Assembly: GCA_947488595.1 (NCBI GenBank)
Contig: CANKZI010000013.1
Span: forward strand, 1-64,000
Length of the DNA: 64,000 nucleotides
From: Flavobacteriaceae bacterium
GTDB taxonomy: Bacteria; Bacteroidota; Bacteroidia; Flavobacteriales; Flavobacteriaceae
Reading direction: 5' to 3'
The stretch's first letter is position 1. Every line of letters starts with the position of its first letter. This document shows positions 53,284 to 62,852 of the stretch, in pieces. A program made the translations under genes and the position numbers. Below the pieces are notes generated by a model. The model did no database searches, was not told where the DNA came from, and worked only from the letters and a program-made list of their open reading frames with translations.

Positions 53284-54411
53284 ATGGCACAATTAAAATT
53301 CATATTAAGTGGTGGCGGAACAGGTGGACATATCTATCCTGCGATCGCTATTGCTAATGAATTAAAATTGCGTTTTCCCGATTGTGCTATTCTTTTTGTT
53401 GGTGCCAAAGACAAAATGGAAATGCAAAAAGTGCCTCAAGCAGGTTATCCAATAAAAGGCTTGTGGATTGCTGGAATTCAACGAAGATTGACTTTTGACA
53501 ATGCTCTTTTTCCAATAAAATTACTCGATAGCTTATTGAAATCCCGAACCATAATAAGAGATTTCAATCCCGATGTTGTTATTGGAACGGGCGGTTTTGC
53601 GAGCGGTCCACTTTTGCGAGTCGCTTCAATTGCTGGCATTCCAACGGTTATTCAAGAGCAAAATTCTTATCCAGGCATTACCAACAAATGGTTGTCCCGA
53701 AATGCGAATACAATCTGTGTCGCGTATGAAAATCTTGAATCTTTTTTTCCAAAAAATAAAATCGTTTTTACCGGAAATCCAGTACGTCAGGATTTAATCG
53801 ATATCAAAAATAAAAAGGAAGCAGCTAAAGCCTTTTTCAATATAGGAGCCGATAAAAAAGTGTTGCTTGTACTTGGCGGAAGTTTAGGTGCAAGACGTAT
53901 AAACCAACTAATCGCCAAAGAGTTAGTGAATTTTACGTCGCAAAATATCCAAGTGATTTGGCAATGTGGCAAATTGTATTTTGAAGAATATCAAAAGTTC
54001 GATAGTCATTATAATAATTTAACAGCGAACAATCAAAACCCAACACCAGATGTACAGGTTTTATCATTTATTGACCGAATGGATTTGGTTTATGCTGCCG
54101 CTGATATTATTATTTCAAGGGCTGGCGCATCTTCGGTTTCGGAATTATGCATCGTTGGGAAACCAGTAATTTTTATCCCTTCGCCCAATGTTGCCGAAGA
54201 CCATCAAACAAAAAATGCACAATCAATCGTCGATAAAAAAGGAGCGATTATGATAAAGGAAGTAGAATTAGATACACAATTTACACGAACATTCAACAAT
54301 TTACTTTCGGATGAAAATCTGCAAAACGAATTGTCACAAAACATACAAAAACTGGCAAAAGCAAATGCCACAAAAGATATTGTTGACGAAATTATAAAAT
54401 TGATAAAATAA
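53284..54411 (+). CDS. murG: UDP-GlcNAc:undecaprenyl-PP-MurNAc-pentapeptide GlcNAc transferase MurG
   Basis: 375 residues. GT28 family, converts lipid I to lipid II on the cytoplasmic face of the membrane. [15 protein letters not shown] (10-24) at the N-terminus, [33 protein letters not shown], and the UDP-GlcNAc-binding [34 protein letters not shown]. Complete, with no unusual inserts. The 91-bp spacer from ftsW contains no clear promoter. Confidence 0.96.
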   Translation: MAQLKFILSGGGTGGHIYPAIAIANELKLRFPDCAILFVGAKDKMEMQKVPQAGYPIKGLWIAGIQRRLTFDNALFPIKLLDSLLKSRTIIRDFNPDVVIGTGGFASGPLLRVASIAGIPTVIQEQNSYPGITNKWLSRNANTICVAYENLESFFPKNKIVFTGNPVRQDLIDIKNKKEAAKAFFNIGADKKVLLVLGGSLGARRINQLIAKELVNFTSQNIQVIWQCGKLYFEEYQKFDSHYNNLTANNQNPTPDVQVLSFIDRMDLVYAAADIIISRAGASSVSELCIVGKPVIFIPSPNVAEDHQTKNAQSIVDKKGAIMIKEVELDTQFTRTFNNLLSDENLQNELSQNIQKLAKANATKDIVDEIIKLIK

Positions 54412-54480
54412 CAATAGCAATAACAATTTCAAAAATCAATATTAAAATTGAAAATTGAAGTTGAAATTTGAAATTAAAAA

Positions 54481-55830
54481 ATGAATCTAAACCAAATACA
54501 TAACGTCTATTTTATAGGAATCGGTGGCATCGGAATGAGTGCTTTGGCACGCCATTTCAAGATCCTCGGTAAAAATGTATGCGGTTACGATAAAACGCCA
54601 ACAATTCTTACGGACGAATTAATCGAAAGCGGGATTGCAATTCATTTTGAAGATAATATTGGTTTGATTCCAAATGATTTTTATATCGAAAATACTTTAG
54701 TGATCATCACTCCGGCGGTTCCAAAAACACATTCAGAGTGGAATTATTTCCTCGAAAGAGATTTCATAATCAAAAAAAGAGCCGAAGTTCTAGGTATAAT
54801 TACCCGTGAAACTTTTTGTTTTGCTGTCGCTGGTACACACGGAAAAACAACAACCTCAAGTATTTTGGCACACATTTTATTCGAAAGTGGTGCCGATGTG
54901 ACTTCTTTTCTCGGCGGAATTGTTGAAAATTATAATTCGAATCTCGTTGGCAACGGAAAAACAATAACGGTGGTCGAAGCGGACGAATTTGACCGTTCTT
55001 TCTTGCATTTGCATCCAAATATTGCCTGCATCACTTCGATGGATGCGGATCATTTGGATATTTATGGCGATAGCGCTTCCATTGAAGCTTCGTTTTTAGC
55101 ATTCGCTGATAAAGTTTCCGACAAAACAAAATTATTCATAACCAACGGATTGCCGTTGGCAGGAATTACTGTAGGTATAGATGAACCTTCAGATTATAAA
55201 GGTTTTAATATCAGAATTGAAAACAGTAATTATGTATTTGATGTGGAAACGCCATCAGAGATCATAAAAAATATACGATTTGGATTACCAGGGAAACACA
55301 ATTTAATGAATGCAATAATGGCTTTGGCAATGTCGAAAACATATGGTACCCCGACCGACGACATTGTCAAAGCATTATTATCTTTTAAAGGTATAAAAAG
55401 GCGTTTTTCTTATCAGATAAAGTCGTCGAATTGCGTTTATATAGACGATTATGCACACCATCCAACCGAAATAAACGCAGTGCACCAAGCAGTATCAGAA
55501 TTGTACCCGAACCAAAAAGTTTTGGCTATTTTTCAACCGCATTTGTTCAGTAGAACCAGAGATTTTATTGACGATTTTGCCAAAAGTTTGTCTGCCTTTG
55601 ACGACGTAATCTTGTTGGATATTTATCCTGCAAGAGAACTCCCAATTGAAGGCGTTGACGCAAAATGGTTGCTTTCGAAAATGACCAATCCGAATAAAAA
55701 AATAGTTTCAAAAGCCGATTTGATTCCAACGCTTTTAAAAAGTAAAGCCACCGTTTATGTGACCATCGGAGCTGGTGATATTGGCGAGTTGGTGCCATCA
55801 ATTAAAAACGCATTAAATGAAAAAGTTTAA
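54481..55830 (+). CDS. murC: UDP-N-acetylmuramate:L-alanine ligase MurC
   Basis: 449 residues. It attaches L-Ala to UDP-MurNAc, the first peptide step. N-terminal VYFIGIGGIGMSALARHF, ATP loop AGTHGKTTTS (117-126), EADEFDRSFLHLHPNIACITSMDADHLDIYGD, YIDDYAHHPTEI and FQPHLFSRTRDF. It overlaps the ftsQ start by 14 nt. Full length for the family (E. coli 491, many others near 450). Confidence 0.96.
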   Translation: MNLNQIHNVYFIGIGGIGMSALARHFKILGKNVCGYDKTPTILTDELIESGIAIHFEDNIGLIPNDFYIENTLVIITPAVPKTHSEWNYFLERDFIIKKRAEVLGIITRETFCFAVAGTHGKTTTSSILAHILFESGADVTSFLGGIVENYNSNLVGNGKTITVVEADEFDRSFLHLHPNIACITSMDADHLDIYGDSASIEASFLAFADKVSDKTKLFITNGLPLAGITVGIDEPSDYKGFNIRIENSNYVFDVETPSEIIKNIRFGLPGKHNLMNAIMALAMSKTYGTPTDDIVKALLSFKGIKRRFSYQIKSSNCVYIDDYAHHPTEINAVHQAVSELYPNQKVLAIFQPHLFSRTRDFIDDFAKSLSAFDDVILLDIYPARELPIEGVDAKWLLSKMTNPNKKIVSKADLIPTLLKSKATVYVTIGAGDIGELVPSIKNALNEKV

Positions 55831-56551
55831 CTGGCTAAATATTTGGCAAAATGTGCGATTGCTATTCATAATTGTTGCATTGTTACTTTTATATTCGTTC
55901 ACTTTAAAACGCAACGGAGAACGAAAATTAACCAAAGCAAAAGTCGAATTTGTGGGCGAAAATCAACTTTTTGTAACACACGAAACGGTTAATAAATTGT
56001 TAATAGAAAATAATTCAGACGCGCAAAGTATTCGCAAAGATAAATTAGATTTGAATAGACTGGAAAAGGCGATTAACGCAAATTCAATGATTGAAAAATC
56101 AGAACTATTTGTAAGTATTGATGGTGTATTAAAAGCTGTCGTAAAACAAAAAACGCCTATTGCACGTGTAATGGATGAATCGTATGGCTTCTATGTTGAT
56201 TATGAAGGAAGTGTCATGCCGTTATCAGCTATTTCTGCTGCGAGAGTTCCGCTGGTTTCGGGAAAAATTAAAAAAGAAAGCAGCAAAGATTTGTGCGATT
56301 TATTCCGATTTATTTACAACGATGATTTTTTGAAAAAAAATATCATCGGCATACAAATTTTGCCAAGCGGTGGCTTAATTATGAAGAATAGAAATTTTGA
56401 TTATCAAATTGATTTTGGAAGCACGATTAACGTGGAGCAAAAATTTAATAATTACAAAGCTTTTTTTCAAAAAGCAGTTCAGGACAGTTCGATTAACAAA
56501 TACAAGAGAATCAATCTAAGATTTACGCAACAAGTAGTGTGCACAAAATAA
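55817..56551 (+). CDS. ftsQ: Cell division protein FtsQ
   Basis: 244 residues. One membrane segment (about residues 13-31, NVRLLFIIVALLLLYSFTL), then a POTRA-like region (KVEFVGENQLFVTHETVNKLLIENN...NRLEKAINANSMIEKSELFVSIDGVLKAVVKQKTPIARV) and a beta domain. Sequence similarity to E. coli FtsQ is low, but the layout and the place between murC and ftsA are decisive. It starts inside murC (14-nt overlap). Confidence 0.9.
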   Translation: MKKFNWLNIWQNVRLLFIIVALLLLYSFTLKRNGERKLTKAKVEFVGENQLFVTHETVNKLLIENNSDAQSIRKDKLDLNRLEKAINANSMIEKSELFVSIDGVLKAVVKQKTPIARVMDESYGFYVDYEGSVMPLSAISAARVPLVSGKIKKESSKDLCDLFRFIYNDDFLKKNIIGIQILPSGGLIMKNRNFDYQIDFGSTINVEQKFNNYKAFFQKAVQDSSINKYKRINLRFTQQVVCTK

Positions 56552-56557
56552 AAGATT

Positions 56558-57955
56558 ATGGAAAAAGATAATATTGCTGTAGGTTTAGACATTGGCACAA
56601 CCAAAATTGTAGCCATGATAGGCAAGAAAAATGAGTACGGTAAATTAGAAATTTTGGGTGTCGGTAAATCCAAAAGTCTCGGTGTGGCACGTGGTGTGGT
56701 CAATAATATTACCCAAACCATTCAATCCATTCAGCAGGCCATTGCCGAAGCCGAAAATAATTCCGGTTACAAAATAAAAGATGTTGTAGTGGGCATTGCT
56801 GGACAACATATCCGTAGCATTCAACACAGCGATTACATCAGTCGTAACAATCCCGAAGAAGTCATTGGTGACAAAGACATCGATTTGTTGATCAATCAAG
56901 TACATAAATTGGCAATGCTTCCTGGCGAAGAAATCATACACGTGTTGCCGCAAGAGTTTAAAATTGATGGGCAATCAGAAATCAAAGAACCTATTGGTAT
57001 GTATGGCGGACGATTGGAATCAAGTTTTCATGTTGTTGTCGGTCAAGCTTCGTCAATTAGAAATGTTGGTCGTTGTATCCAAAGTTCTGGCATCGAATTA
57101 TCTGGATTAACATTAGAACCATTGGCTTCTGCCGATGCCGTTTTAAGTCAAGAGGAAAAAGAAGCGGGGGTGGCTTTGATTGATATTGGTGGCGGAACAA
57201 CCGATTTGGCGATTTTTAAAGATGGTATTATTCGTCATACTGCCGTAATTCCTTTTGGTGGTAACGTTATCACCGAAGACATCAAAGAAGGTTGCTCCAT
57301 TATCGAAAAACAAGCCGAGTTGCTAAAAGTAAAATTTGGATCTGCTTGGCCAGGAGAAAATAAAGACAACGAGATTGTTTCTATTCCAGGATTAAGAGGA
57401 CGTGAACCCAAAGAAATTTCGTTAAAAAACCTTTCTAAAATTATAAATGCTAGGGTGGTTGAAATCATAGAACAGGTTTTTTCTGAAATCAAAGCCTATG
57501 GGCATGAAGATCCAAGAAGAAAATTAATCGCTGGCATCGTTTTAACAGGTGGTGGTGCACAATTGCAACACATCAAACAATTGGTCGAATACATCACAGG
57601 TATGGACACCCGAATCGGTTATCCAAACGAACACTTGGCAGGCAATTCTGATGAGGAAATCTCAAGTCCACTTTATGCTACAGCGGTTGGTTTGGTGATG
57701 AATTCAATTCAAAATAAAACGCAAAGTGCAATAAAAATGGAAGCGGTGATCGAGCCAATAAAAGCCGCGCCAATACATAGAGAGCAAACGGTCGTCGCAG
57801 TGCAACAAGAAGTTTTAGAAACCATTGCTACCGAAGCAGAAGCACCTACAAGCAATAATACGAAAGCACATGAATCTACAGAAACAAAAATAAGAAGATC
57901 TTTTTTTGATAAGTACGTGGATAAAATAAGAGAATTTCTGGACAATGCAGAATAA
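56558..57955 (+). CDS. ftsA: Cell division protein FtsA
   Basis: 465 residues, actin-like ATPase that tethers FtsZ to the membrane. VGLDIGTTKIVAMIG (phosphate 1), VVVGIAGQHIRS and the 1C subdomain with IHVLPQEFKIDGQ, then ALIDIGGGTTDLAIF (phosphate 2) and GIVLTGGGAQLQHI (adenosine). A linker of about 45 low-complexity residues (rich in Ala, Glu, Thr) leads to the membrane-targeting amphipathic helix FFDKYVDKIREFLDNAE at the C-terminus. Six nt after ftsQ. Confidence 0.95.
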   Translation: MEKDNIAVGLDIGTTKIVAMIGKKNEYGKLEILGVGKSKSLGVARGVVNNITQTIQSIQQAIAEAENNSGYKIKDVVVGIAGQHIRSIQHSDYISRNNPEEVIGDKDIDLLINQVHKLAMLPGEEIIHVLPQEFKIDGQSEIKEPIGMYGGRLESSFHVVVGQASSIRNVGRCIQSSGIELSGLTLEPLASADAVLSQEEKEAGVALIDIGGGTTDLAIFKDGIIRHTAVIPFGGNVITEDIKEGCSIIEKQAELLKVKFGSAWPGENKDNEIVSIPGLRGREPKEISLKNLSKIINARVVEIIEQVFSEIKAYGHEDPRRKLIAGIVLTGGGAQLQHIKQLVEYITGMDTRIGYPNEHLAGNSDEEISSPLYATAVGLVMNSIQNKTQSAIKMEAVIEPIKAAPIHREQTVVAVQQEVLETIATEAEAPTSNNTKAHESTETKIRRSFFDKYVDKIREFLDNAE

Positions 57956-58009
57956 TGAATAATCGGGGAAAACAAAAAAGAAAAAGCAAGAACAATAAAA
58001 CCAAATAGT

Positions 58010-59929
58010 ATGACAAGCAACTCAGATTTTGGAAGTATTTCATTTGATTTACCTAAAAACCAATCAAATGTGATTAAAGTAATAGGCGTTGGCGGCGGTG
58101 GAAGCAATGCCATCAATCACATGTTCAAACAAGGGATAAAAGGCGTCGATTTTATCGTTTGTAATACCGATTCGCAAGCACTTCAAAATAGTTCGGTGCC
58201 TAACAAAATTCAGTTGGGTGTCCATCTTACCGAAGGACTTGGTGCTGGAGCCAATCCCGAAGTAGGTCAGCAATCAGCCATCGAAAGTATCGCCGATATC
58301 GAAAAAATGCTCGACAGCAACACCAAAATGGTTTTCATTACGGCGGGAATGGGCGGCGGAACCGGAACTGGTGCTGCTCCAGTAATTGCACAATTGGCCA
58401 AAGAACGAGATATTTTGACGGTCGGAATCGTAACTATTCCTTTTCAATTTGAAGGAAAAGTACGCCACGAACAAGCGCTTTTAGGTGTCGAGAAATTGCG
58501 AAAACATGTCGATTCATTGATTGTAATTAACAACAATAAATTGCGCGAAGTATATGGTAATTTGGGTTTTAAAGCTGGTTTTTCTAAAGCCGATGAAGTG
58601 TTGGCAACTGCCTCTCGTGGAATTGCCGAAGTAATTACACACCATTATACTCAAAATATCGATTTAAAAGATGCCAAAACCGTTTTGTCCAATAGCGGAA
58701 CTGCCATTATGGGCTCTGCTTTAGCAAGTGGCGAAAACCGAGCAAAAGAAGCCATAATTTCAGCATTGGATTCTCCGCTGCTTAATGACAATAAAATTAC
58801 AGGTGCCAAAAACGTATTGTTGCTTATCGTTTCTGGAACTAACGAAATTACTATCGATGAAATAGGCGAAATCAATGACCATATTCAAGTTGAAGCAGGT
58901 CATAATGCCAATATTATTATGGGTGTTGGCGAAGACGAAAGCCTTGGAGATTCAGTTGCCGTTACCATAATTGCTACCGGTTTTAACGTAGAACAGCAAA
59001 ACGAAATCGTCAATACAGAAGTAAAAAAAATCATTCATGCGCTCGAAGATGAACAAAAAATTGTACACAATTTAACGCCAAAAGTGGTTGCCTCTTTCGA
59101 TTTCACCGCAGTGCCATCCTCAAACGAAGAAAAAATCGTTCACGATTTAATGGAAGAAATTACCAATGACCAAGTAGTTCGTGTCGAGGCAACTGCTTTT
59201 GAGTATAATTTGGTGCCAACAACCGAATTCATTAAGAATATAGATGTTACTTTCGAAATTGTAGCACCGCCTTCAACACAAGATTTTTATTTTACTTCTC
59301 CCGAAGTCAAAGAAATTGAAGTCCGTGATCCCGAAGTTGTAGTACGCGATGAAGAACAAATTACTTTTTCTTTTGATTTGCCAATTGCCAAAGTTGAAAA
59401 GCCTAACGAAGACAAAATTCTTTTTGAGCTAACCAACGAAACACTAGATATAAAAGTAAACCAACCTGTTCAAATGGTGCCAATGACCGAGCTGAACGAG
59501 ACTGGTGTCATCCGTTATTCGCTTGAAGAATACATGGAAGTCGAAAACAGTCTTTTGGCCTCAAAACCATTAGACAAAGTGGCGGAACCCGAAAATGAAG
59601 CACTCAATATCACAATGAAAAAAGTAGATTTTGAACCTGATTTCAATCATTTCGAAAACATCTCGCCAACCGAAATGTCAATAGACGAAGCTTCTCGTTT
59701 GCGTGCCGAAGAAAGAAGACGAAAACTAAAGGAATTCAATTATAAATTCCATAACAATCCTTCACGATTGGAAGAATTTGAAAAAGAACCGGCTTACAAA
59801 CGTTCAGGAATCGATATTTCTAGCACGCCAGCCAACAATAACAAATCGCGTACATCAATAGGAACAGACAGCAATGACGACATGCAGTTGCGATCCAACA
59901 ATTCATTCCTACACGACAACGTCGACTAG
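58010..59929 (+). CDS. ftsZ: Cell division protein FtsZ with long C-terminal linker
   Basis: 639 residues, much longer than E. coli FtsZ (383). The tubulin-like GTPase (about residues 15-330) has [15 protein letters not shown], the signature [10 protein letters not shown] (115-124), [10 protein letters not shown] and the T7 loop region GFSKADEVL. The remaining roughly 310 residues are an acidic linker, probably disordered, with conserved-looking segments [19 protein letters not shown] and a terminal [10 protein letters not shown]. Long tails are usual in Bacteroidota. It forms the Z ring. Last gene of the dcw cluster, closed by a terminator. Confidence 0.95.
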   Translation: MTSNSDFGSISFDLPKNQSNVIKVIGVGGGGSNAINHMFKQGIKGVDFIVCNTDSQALQNSSVPNKIQLGVHLTEGLGAGANPEVGQQSAIESIADIEKMLDSNTKMVFITAGMGGGTGTGAAPVIAQLAKERDILTVGIVTIPFQFEGKVRHEQALLGVEKLRKHVDSLIVINNNKLREVYGNLGFKAGFSKADEVLATASRGIAEVITHHYTQNIDLKDAKTVLSNSGTAIMGSALASGENRAKEAIISALDSPLLNDNKITGAKNVLLLIVSGTNEITIDEIGEINDHIQVEAGHNANIIMGVGEDESLGDSVAVTIIATGFNVEQQNEIVNTEVKKIIHALEDEQKIVHNLTPKVVASFDFTAVPSSNEEKIVHDLMEEITNDQVVRVEATAFEYNLVPTTEFIKNIDVTFEIVAPPSTQDFYFTSPEVKEIEVRDPEVVVRDEEQITFSFDLPIAKVEKPNEDKILFELTNETLDIKVNQPVQMVPMTELNETGVIRYSLEEYMEVENSLLASKPLDKVAEPENEALNITMKKVDFEPDFNHFENISPTEMSIDEASRLRAEERRRKLKEFNYKFHNNPSRLEEFEKEPAYKRSGIDISSTPANNNKSRTSIGTDSNDDMQLRSNNSFLHDNVD

Positions 59930-59951
59930 CGAACTCAAAACCTATGCTAAT

Positions 59952-59988
59952 AACCCGAAAAACGTTTAGTATTTCGGGTTATTTTTTT
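59952..59988 (+). terminator. Intrinsic terminator of the dcw cluster
   Basis: AACCCGAAA / TTTCGGGTT, a 9-bp stem with an 11-nt loop, followed by seven Ts, starting 23 nt after the ftsZ stop. Confidence 0.85.
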
Positions 59989-60174
59989 ATCTTCGCACCA
60001 GATGCTTTAGGAGCACCACGATTGTTTTTCAAAGTAACAGTCGTCCCGCTTTTCACAGTATCTTTTTTGTAAACACTTTTTTCATAAACGATAGTTCTCG
60101 CTACAAAAAAGGATACCTGCTGCAATCGGGGCTAAAAACAACAAATCGATTTCATAATCACAAATAAAAAGAAA
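59979..60174 (-). pseudogene. Minus-strand C-terminal gene remnant with one frameshift
   Basis: The minus strand encodes VARTIVYEKSVYKKDTVKSG and on through NNRGAPKASGAKIKK to a stop at 59979-59981, which lies in the T-tract of the dcw terminator. Just upstream, a different frame gives EIDLLFLAPIAAGILF, a membrane-like segment that would join smoothly if one base were changed near 60100. No start codon is available because the sequence runs into the yqeY start. It looks like the end of a lost or truncated gene of unknown family. Confidence 0.35.
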
Positions 60175-60624
60175 ATGAGTTTATCAGAAAAAATCATGGA
60201 CGAAATAAAAGCCGCCATGAGAGCCAAAGATACCGTTGCACTCGAAGCACTAAGAGCCATTAAATCAGAAATGTTACTGGCGCAAACCGCCACAGGCAGC
60301 AAAGAAGAAATATCCGAAGAAGACGAAATAAAACTGCTTCAAAAGCTAGTCAAAACCCGAAAAGACAGTGCCAAAATCTTTACAGAACAAAATCGTTTGG
60401 ATCTGGCTGAGCCCGAATTGGCACAAATTTCGGTGATCGAAAAATTCTTACCTGCACAATTAAGCGAGGCAGAAGTAGAAGTCATTATTGCAAAAATAAT
60501 TGCAGATACAGGCGCTTCTGGAATTGCATCGATGGGAAAAGTTATGGGATTGGCTGCAGCACAATTGGGTGGCACCGCCGAAGGAAAAACCATTTCTACA
60601 ATCGTTAAGAAATTATTGACTTAA
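60175..60624 (+). CDS. GatB/YqeY domain-containing protein
   Basis: 149 residues, the usual stand-alone YqeY length. It starts MSLSEKIMDEIKAAMRAKDTVALEALRAIKSEMLLAQT and ends GMGKVMGL-type (ASMGKVMGLAAAQLGGTAEGKTISTIVKKLL), the helical domain also found at the C-terminus of the GatB subunit of tRNA amidotransferase. It is thought to bind tRNA, but the role of the free form is uncertain. It follows the dcw terminator, so it has its own promoter. tRNA-Arg lies 72 bp downstream. Confidence 0.9.
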   Translation: MSLSEKIMDEIKAAMRAKDTVALEALRAIKSEMLLAQTATGSKEEISEEDEIKLLQKLVKTRKDSAKIFTEQNRLDLAEPELAQISVIEKFLPAQLSEAEVEVIIAKIIADTGASGIASMGKVMGLAAAQLGGTAEGKTISTIVKKLLT

Positions 60625-60696
60625 ACAAATTGTTGGATTTTTAGATATTTTGAATATTATATTATTTAACAATCCAAAAACCCAACACCTAATAAT

Positions 60697-60770
60697 GGCC
60701 TCGTAGTTCAACTGGATAGAATATCAGATTTCGGCTCTGATGGTTGGGGGTTCGAACCCCTCCGAGGTCA
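60697..60770 (+). tRNA. tRNA-Arg (TCG anticodon)
   Basis: 74 nt. Acceptor GGCCTCG/CGAGGTC (one G-U), anticodon stem ATCAGA/TCTGAT with loop holding TCG, T arm GGGGG-TTCGAAC-CCCTC (one G-U). The 3' CCA is not encoded. It is followed at once by a long perfect inverted repeat. Confidence 0.93.
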
Positions 60771-60775
60771 CGAAT

Positions 60776-60838
60776 AAAACAAAACAGCGAATAAAAAATC
60801 AAAGTTCACTTTAGGTTTTTTATTCGCTGTTTTGTTTT
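60776..60838 (+). terminator. 23-bp perfect inverted repeat downstream of tRNA-Arg
   Basis: The arms 60776-60798 and 60816-60838 are perfectly complementary over 23 bp around a 17-nt spacer that itself contains AAAG/CTTT. The right arm is T-rich, so it can act as a terminator for tRNA-Arg. It is far longer than the other terminators here. Confidence 0.8.
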
Positions 60839-60872
60839 TCAAAGCGGAGCTTTGAAGGTGAGCGTGCAGCGC

Positions 60873-60889
60873 AACCCCTTCGAGGTCAC
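60873..60889 (+). repeat. Second copy of the tRNA-Arg 3' end
   Basis: AACCCCTTCGAGGTCAC repeats the tRNA 3' end at 60755-60771 (17 nt, one mismatch). It is an att-like or duplication footprint. No tRNA can be folded around it. Confidence 0.75.
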
Positions 60890-60892
60890 TAT

Positions 60893-60955
60893 AAAATAAA
60901 AAAGCATAAAAAGAAAAAAGCGCGCTTTGACTTTCTTTTTATGCTTTTTTATTTT
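60893..60955 (+). repeat. 24-bp perfect inverted repeat after the tRNA-end copy
   Basis: The arms 60893-60916 and 60932-60955 are perfectly complementary over 24 bp. The 15-nt spacer holds the palindrome AAAGCGCGCTTT. It stands in the same position relative to the tRNA-end copy as the first palindrome does to the real tRNA. Confidence 0.8.
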
Positions 60956-61086
60956 CAATTTAAAAGTTTAAGTCCGATTTCAAGACTTAAGCAAAGTGCA
61001 ATGCCAAAGTACAAAACACCTACAAAAAGTTTATATTTGAAGTATATTCTTAATCCAACTGCTATGTAGTTTTTTTTTTGGGTACC

Positions 61087-61878
61087 ATGTTTCTATTTGC
61101 GATGATTTTATCGATGTTTTTTATGTTCTTCCTAAATAATGTACTTGAGCCTCTTTATTTTGTTTTATTTAAAAAGCCAGTCTACGTTTATTTTCATCCG
61201 ATTTTGAAAAAGCTCACGCCAGCCCAAAAAAAGATATTGGAAACCGAAGTTGCTTTTTACCTTAGGCTATCCGATAAAAAGAAAAAGTATTTTGAGCACA
61301 GGATGGCTCATTTTTTACTTACTTACAACTTTCATGGCAAGGAAGGCATTATAATAAATGATGAAATTAAAATTGCGATTGCATCTTCCTACATTATGCT
61401 GACCTTCGGGATGCGTCATTATCTGATTGACGTTTTCGATAAAATAATCATTTATCCAGCATCTTTTTATTCTACTGTAAACGAGAATTTACATAATGGT
61501 GAATTCAATCCGCGGTACAAAGCGATTGTGTTTTCTTGGCAGCATTTTAAAGAAGGTATTGCGACAGATAGCGACAATCTCAATCTCGGAATTCATGAGT
61601 TTGCGCATGCGCTTCATCAAGATGGATTGAAAAAGCATAACAATAGTGCAGCAATTTTTGCTTCAATGTATGAGCAAATCAAAAAGGAAATCAGACGTCC
61701 AGCAAATGCAAAACGGCTCAAGGAATCAAACTATTTTCGGATATATGCTTTTACGAACGAATTTGAATTTCTGGCGGTAATTTTAGAACATTTTTTTGAA
61801 ACGCCGCAAACTTTCAAGAATGAATTTCCCGAGTTGTATTTAAAGGTGCAACGTATGATAAATTTTACACCCAATTAG
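61087..61878 (+). CDS. Zinc-dependent peptidase, MtfA/M90 family
   Basis: 263 residues from the ATG at 61087. The track start, a TTG at 61078, lies directly in a T-run. An N-terminal hydrophobic segment (MFLFAMILSMFFMFFLNNVLEPLYFVLF) suggests a membrane anchor. The zinc site HEFAH is in GIHEFAHALHQDG, with a downstream acidic part TNEFEFLAVILEHFFETP that supplies the third ligand. In E. coli MtfA binds the repressor Mlc and has aminopeptidase activity. The role in Bacteroidota is unknown. Monocistronic, convergent with rpe. Confidence 0.87.
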   Translation: MFLFAMILSMFFMFFLNNVLEPLYFVLFKKPVYVYFHPILKKLTPAQKKILETEVAFYLRLSDKKKKYFEHRMAHFLLTYNFHGKEGIIINDEIKIAIASSYIMLTFGMRHYLIDVFDKIIIYPASFYSTVNENLHNGEFNPRYKAIVFSWQHFKEGIATDSDNLNLGIHEFAHALHQDGLKKHNNSAAIFASMYEQIKKEIRRPANAKRLKESNYFRIYAFTNEFEFLAVILEHFFETPQTFKNEFPELYLKVQRMINFTPN

Positions 61879-61895
61879 ATCGTAAAACCTTCTGT

Positions 61896-62555
61896 TTATT
61901 GCAATAATTTTTTCAAATCAATAATTGTCTGTGTTGGATCCTCGGCCTTAAAAACAAAATTCCCGGCTACCAAAACATCGGCACCAGCCCGAACCAATTG
62001 TATTGCATTTTTGGATGTCACGCCGCCATCAATTTCGATTAATGTCGATGCGCTTTTTCGGGCGATCATTGCTTTCAATTTCTCTACTTTAGAATACGTA
62101 TTTTCGATAAACGACTGTCCGCCAAACCCTGGGTTAACACTCATGACGCATACCATGTCGATGTCGTTGATAACATCTTCTAGCAAATCGATATTGGTGT
62201 GTGGATTCAAAGCTACACCAGCTTTCATTCCTTCCGTTTTTATGGCTTGTAAAGTCCTGTGCAAATGGGTACAAGCTTCATAGTGCACAGTGAGGTAGTT
62301 GGCGCCCAAATCGGCAAAAACCTTGATATAACGGTCTGGGTCAACTATCATTAAATGCACATCAATTGTTTTTTTGGCATGGCGTGCTATTGCTTCGAGC
62401 ACCGGCATTCCGAAAGAAATATTAGGAACAAAAACACCATCCATAATGTCAATATGAAACCAGTCGGCTTGGCTATTGTTGATCATTTCGATGTCGCGTT
62501 GCAGGTTGGCGAAATCGGCTGCAAGAACGGATGGGGCAATAATGGTATTTTTCAT
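61896..62555 (-). CDS. rpe: Ribulose-phosphate 3-epimerase
   Basis: 219 residues from the ATG at 62555 (MKNTIIAPSVLAADFANLQRDIEMINN). It interconverts ribulose 5-phosphate and xylulose 5-phosphate in the pentose phosphate pathway. TIM barrel with WFHIDIMDGVFVPNISFG, DVHLMIVDPDRYI, MSVNPGFGGQSFIENTYSKVEKL, and EIDGGVTSKNAIQLVRAGADVLVAGNFVF. The track ORF extends 58 residues upstream, but that part is repeat-like leader sequence and lacks family similarity. Confidence 0.96.
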   Translation of the reverse strand: MKNTIIAPSVLAADFANLQRDIEMINNSQADWFHIDIMDGVFVPNISFGMPVLEAIARHAKKTIDVHLMIVDPDRYIKVFADLGANYLTVHYEACTHLHRTLQAIKTEGMKAGVALNPHTNIDLLEDVINDIDMVCVMSVNPGFGGQSFIENTYSKVEKLKAMIARKSASTLIEIDGGVTSKNAIQLVRAGADVLVAGNFVFKAEDPTQTIIDLKKLLQ

Positions 62556-62574
62556 TTTTAGTGTGTTGTTGTGT

Positions 62575-62780
62575 TTTGCAAAAATAGTTTTTTTTAACGC
62601 AAAGGCGCAAAGTTTTTTGCAAAGTTCGCAAGGTAAATTGGGGCAATAGATTTTATTTTGTGCAGGGTTTGCGCGAAGGATGGAAGTGGAAATCATTTTG
62701 CTTTTGACGAGGTAACGAGGAGAAAGCAAAATATTGTAGCGGACAGCCTGACCTGAAAGGGCGCGCCCTACTATTTTAAA
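62575..62780. repeat. Intergenic repeat-like sequence upstream of rpe
   Basis: No gene. AACGCAAAGGCGCAAAG followed by TTGCAAAGTTCGCAAGG repeats the GCAAAG word three times, and AGCGGACAGCCTGACC with GGGCGCGCCC (a palindrome) follows. I associate both with dispersed intergenic repeats of Flavobacterium, from memory. Confidence 0.35.
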
Positions 62781-62819
62781 TGACTAACAATCTACACAAC
62801 TAAGTAGCTAATCTATTTA

Positions 62820-62852
62820 AAAAAACAAAACTCCGGTAATCAGCCGGAGTTT
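62820..62852 (-). terminator. Intrinsic terminator downstream of rpoD
   Basis: AAACTCCGG / CCGGAGTTT, a 9-bp stem with loop TAATCAG, followed on the minus strand by TTG then Ts (A-run 62818-62825). It lies 137 nt past the rpoD stop, giving a long 3' UTR. Confidence 0.8.

Noticed and set aside
44010-59929. Missing murF and ddl as evidence of a rearranged dcw cluster
   Set aside because: Their absence from this cluster is usual in Bacteroidota, so it is not a sign of damage.
60840-60889. Second, degenerate tRNA gene
   Set aside because: Only the 3' 17 nt match; no acceptor, D or anticodon arm can be folded.
60755-60955. Integrated mobile element at tRNA-Arg
   Set aside because: The two tRNA-end copies are only 118 bp apart and no integrase or other cargo gene lies between them. 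At most it is a footprint.
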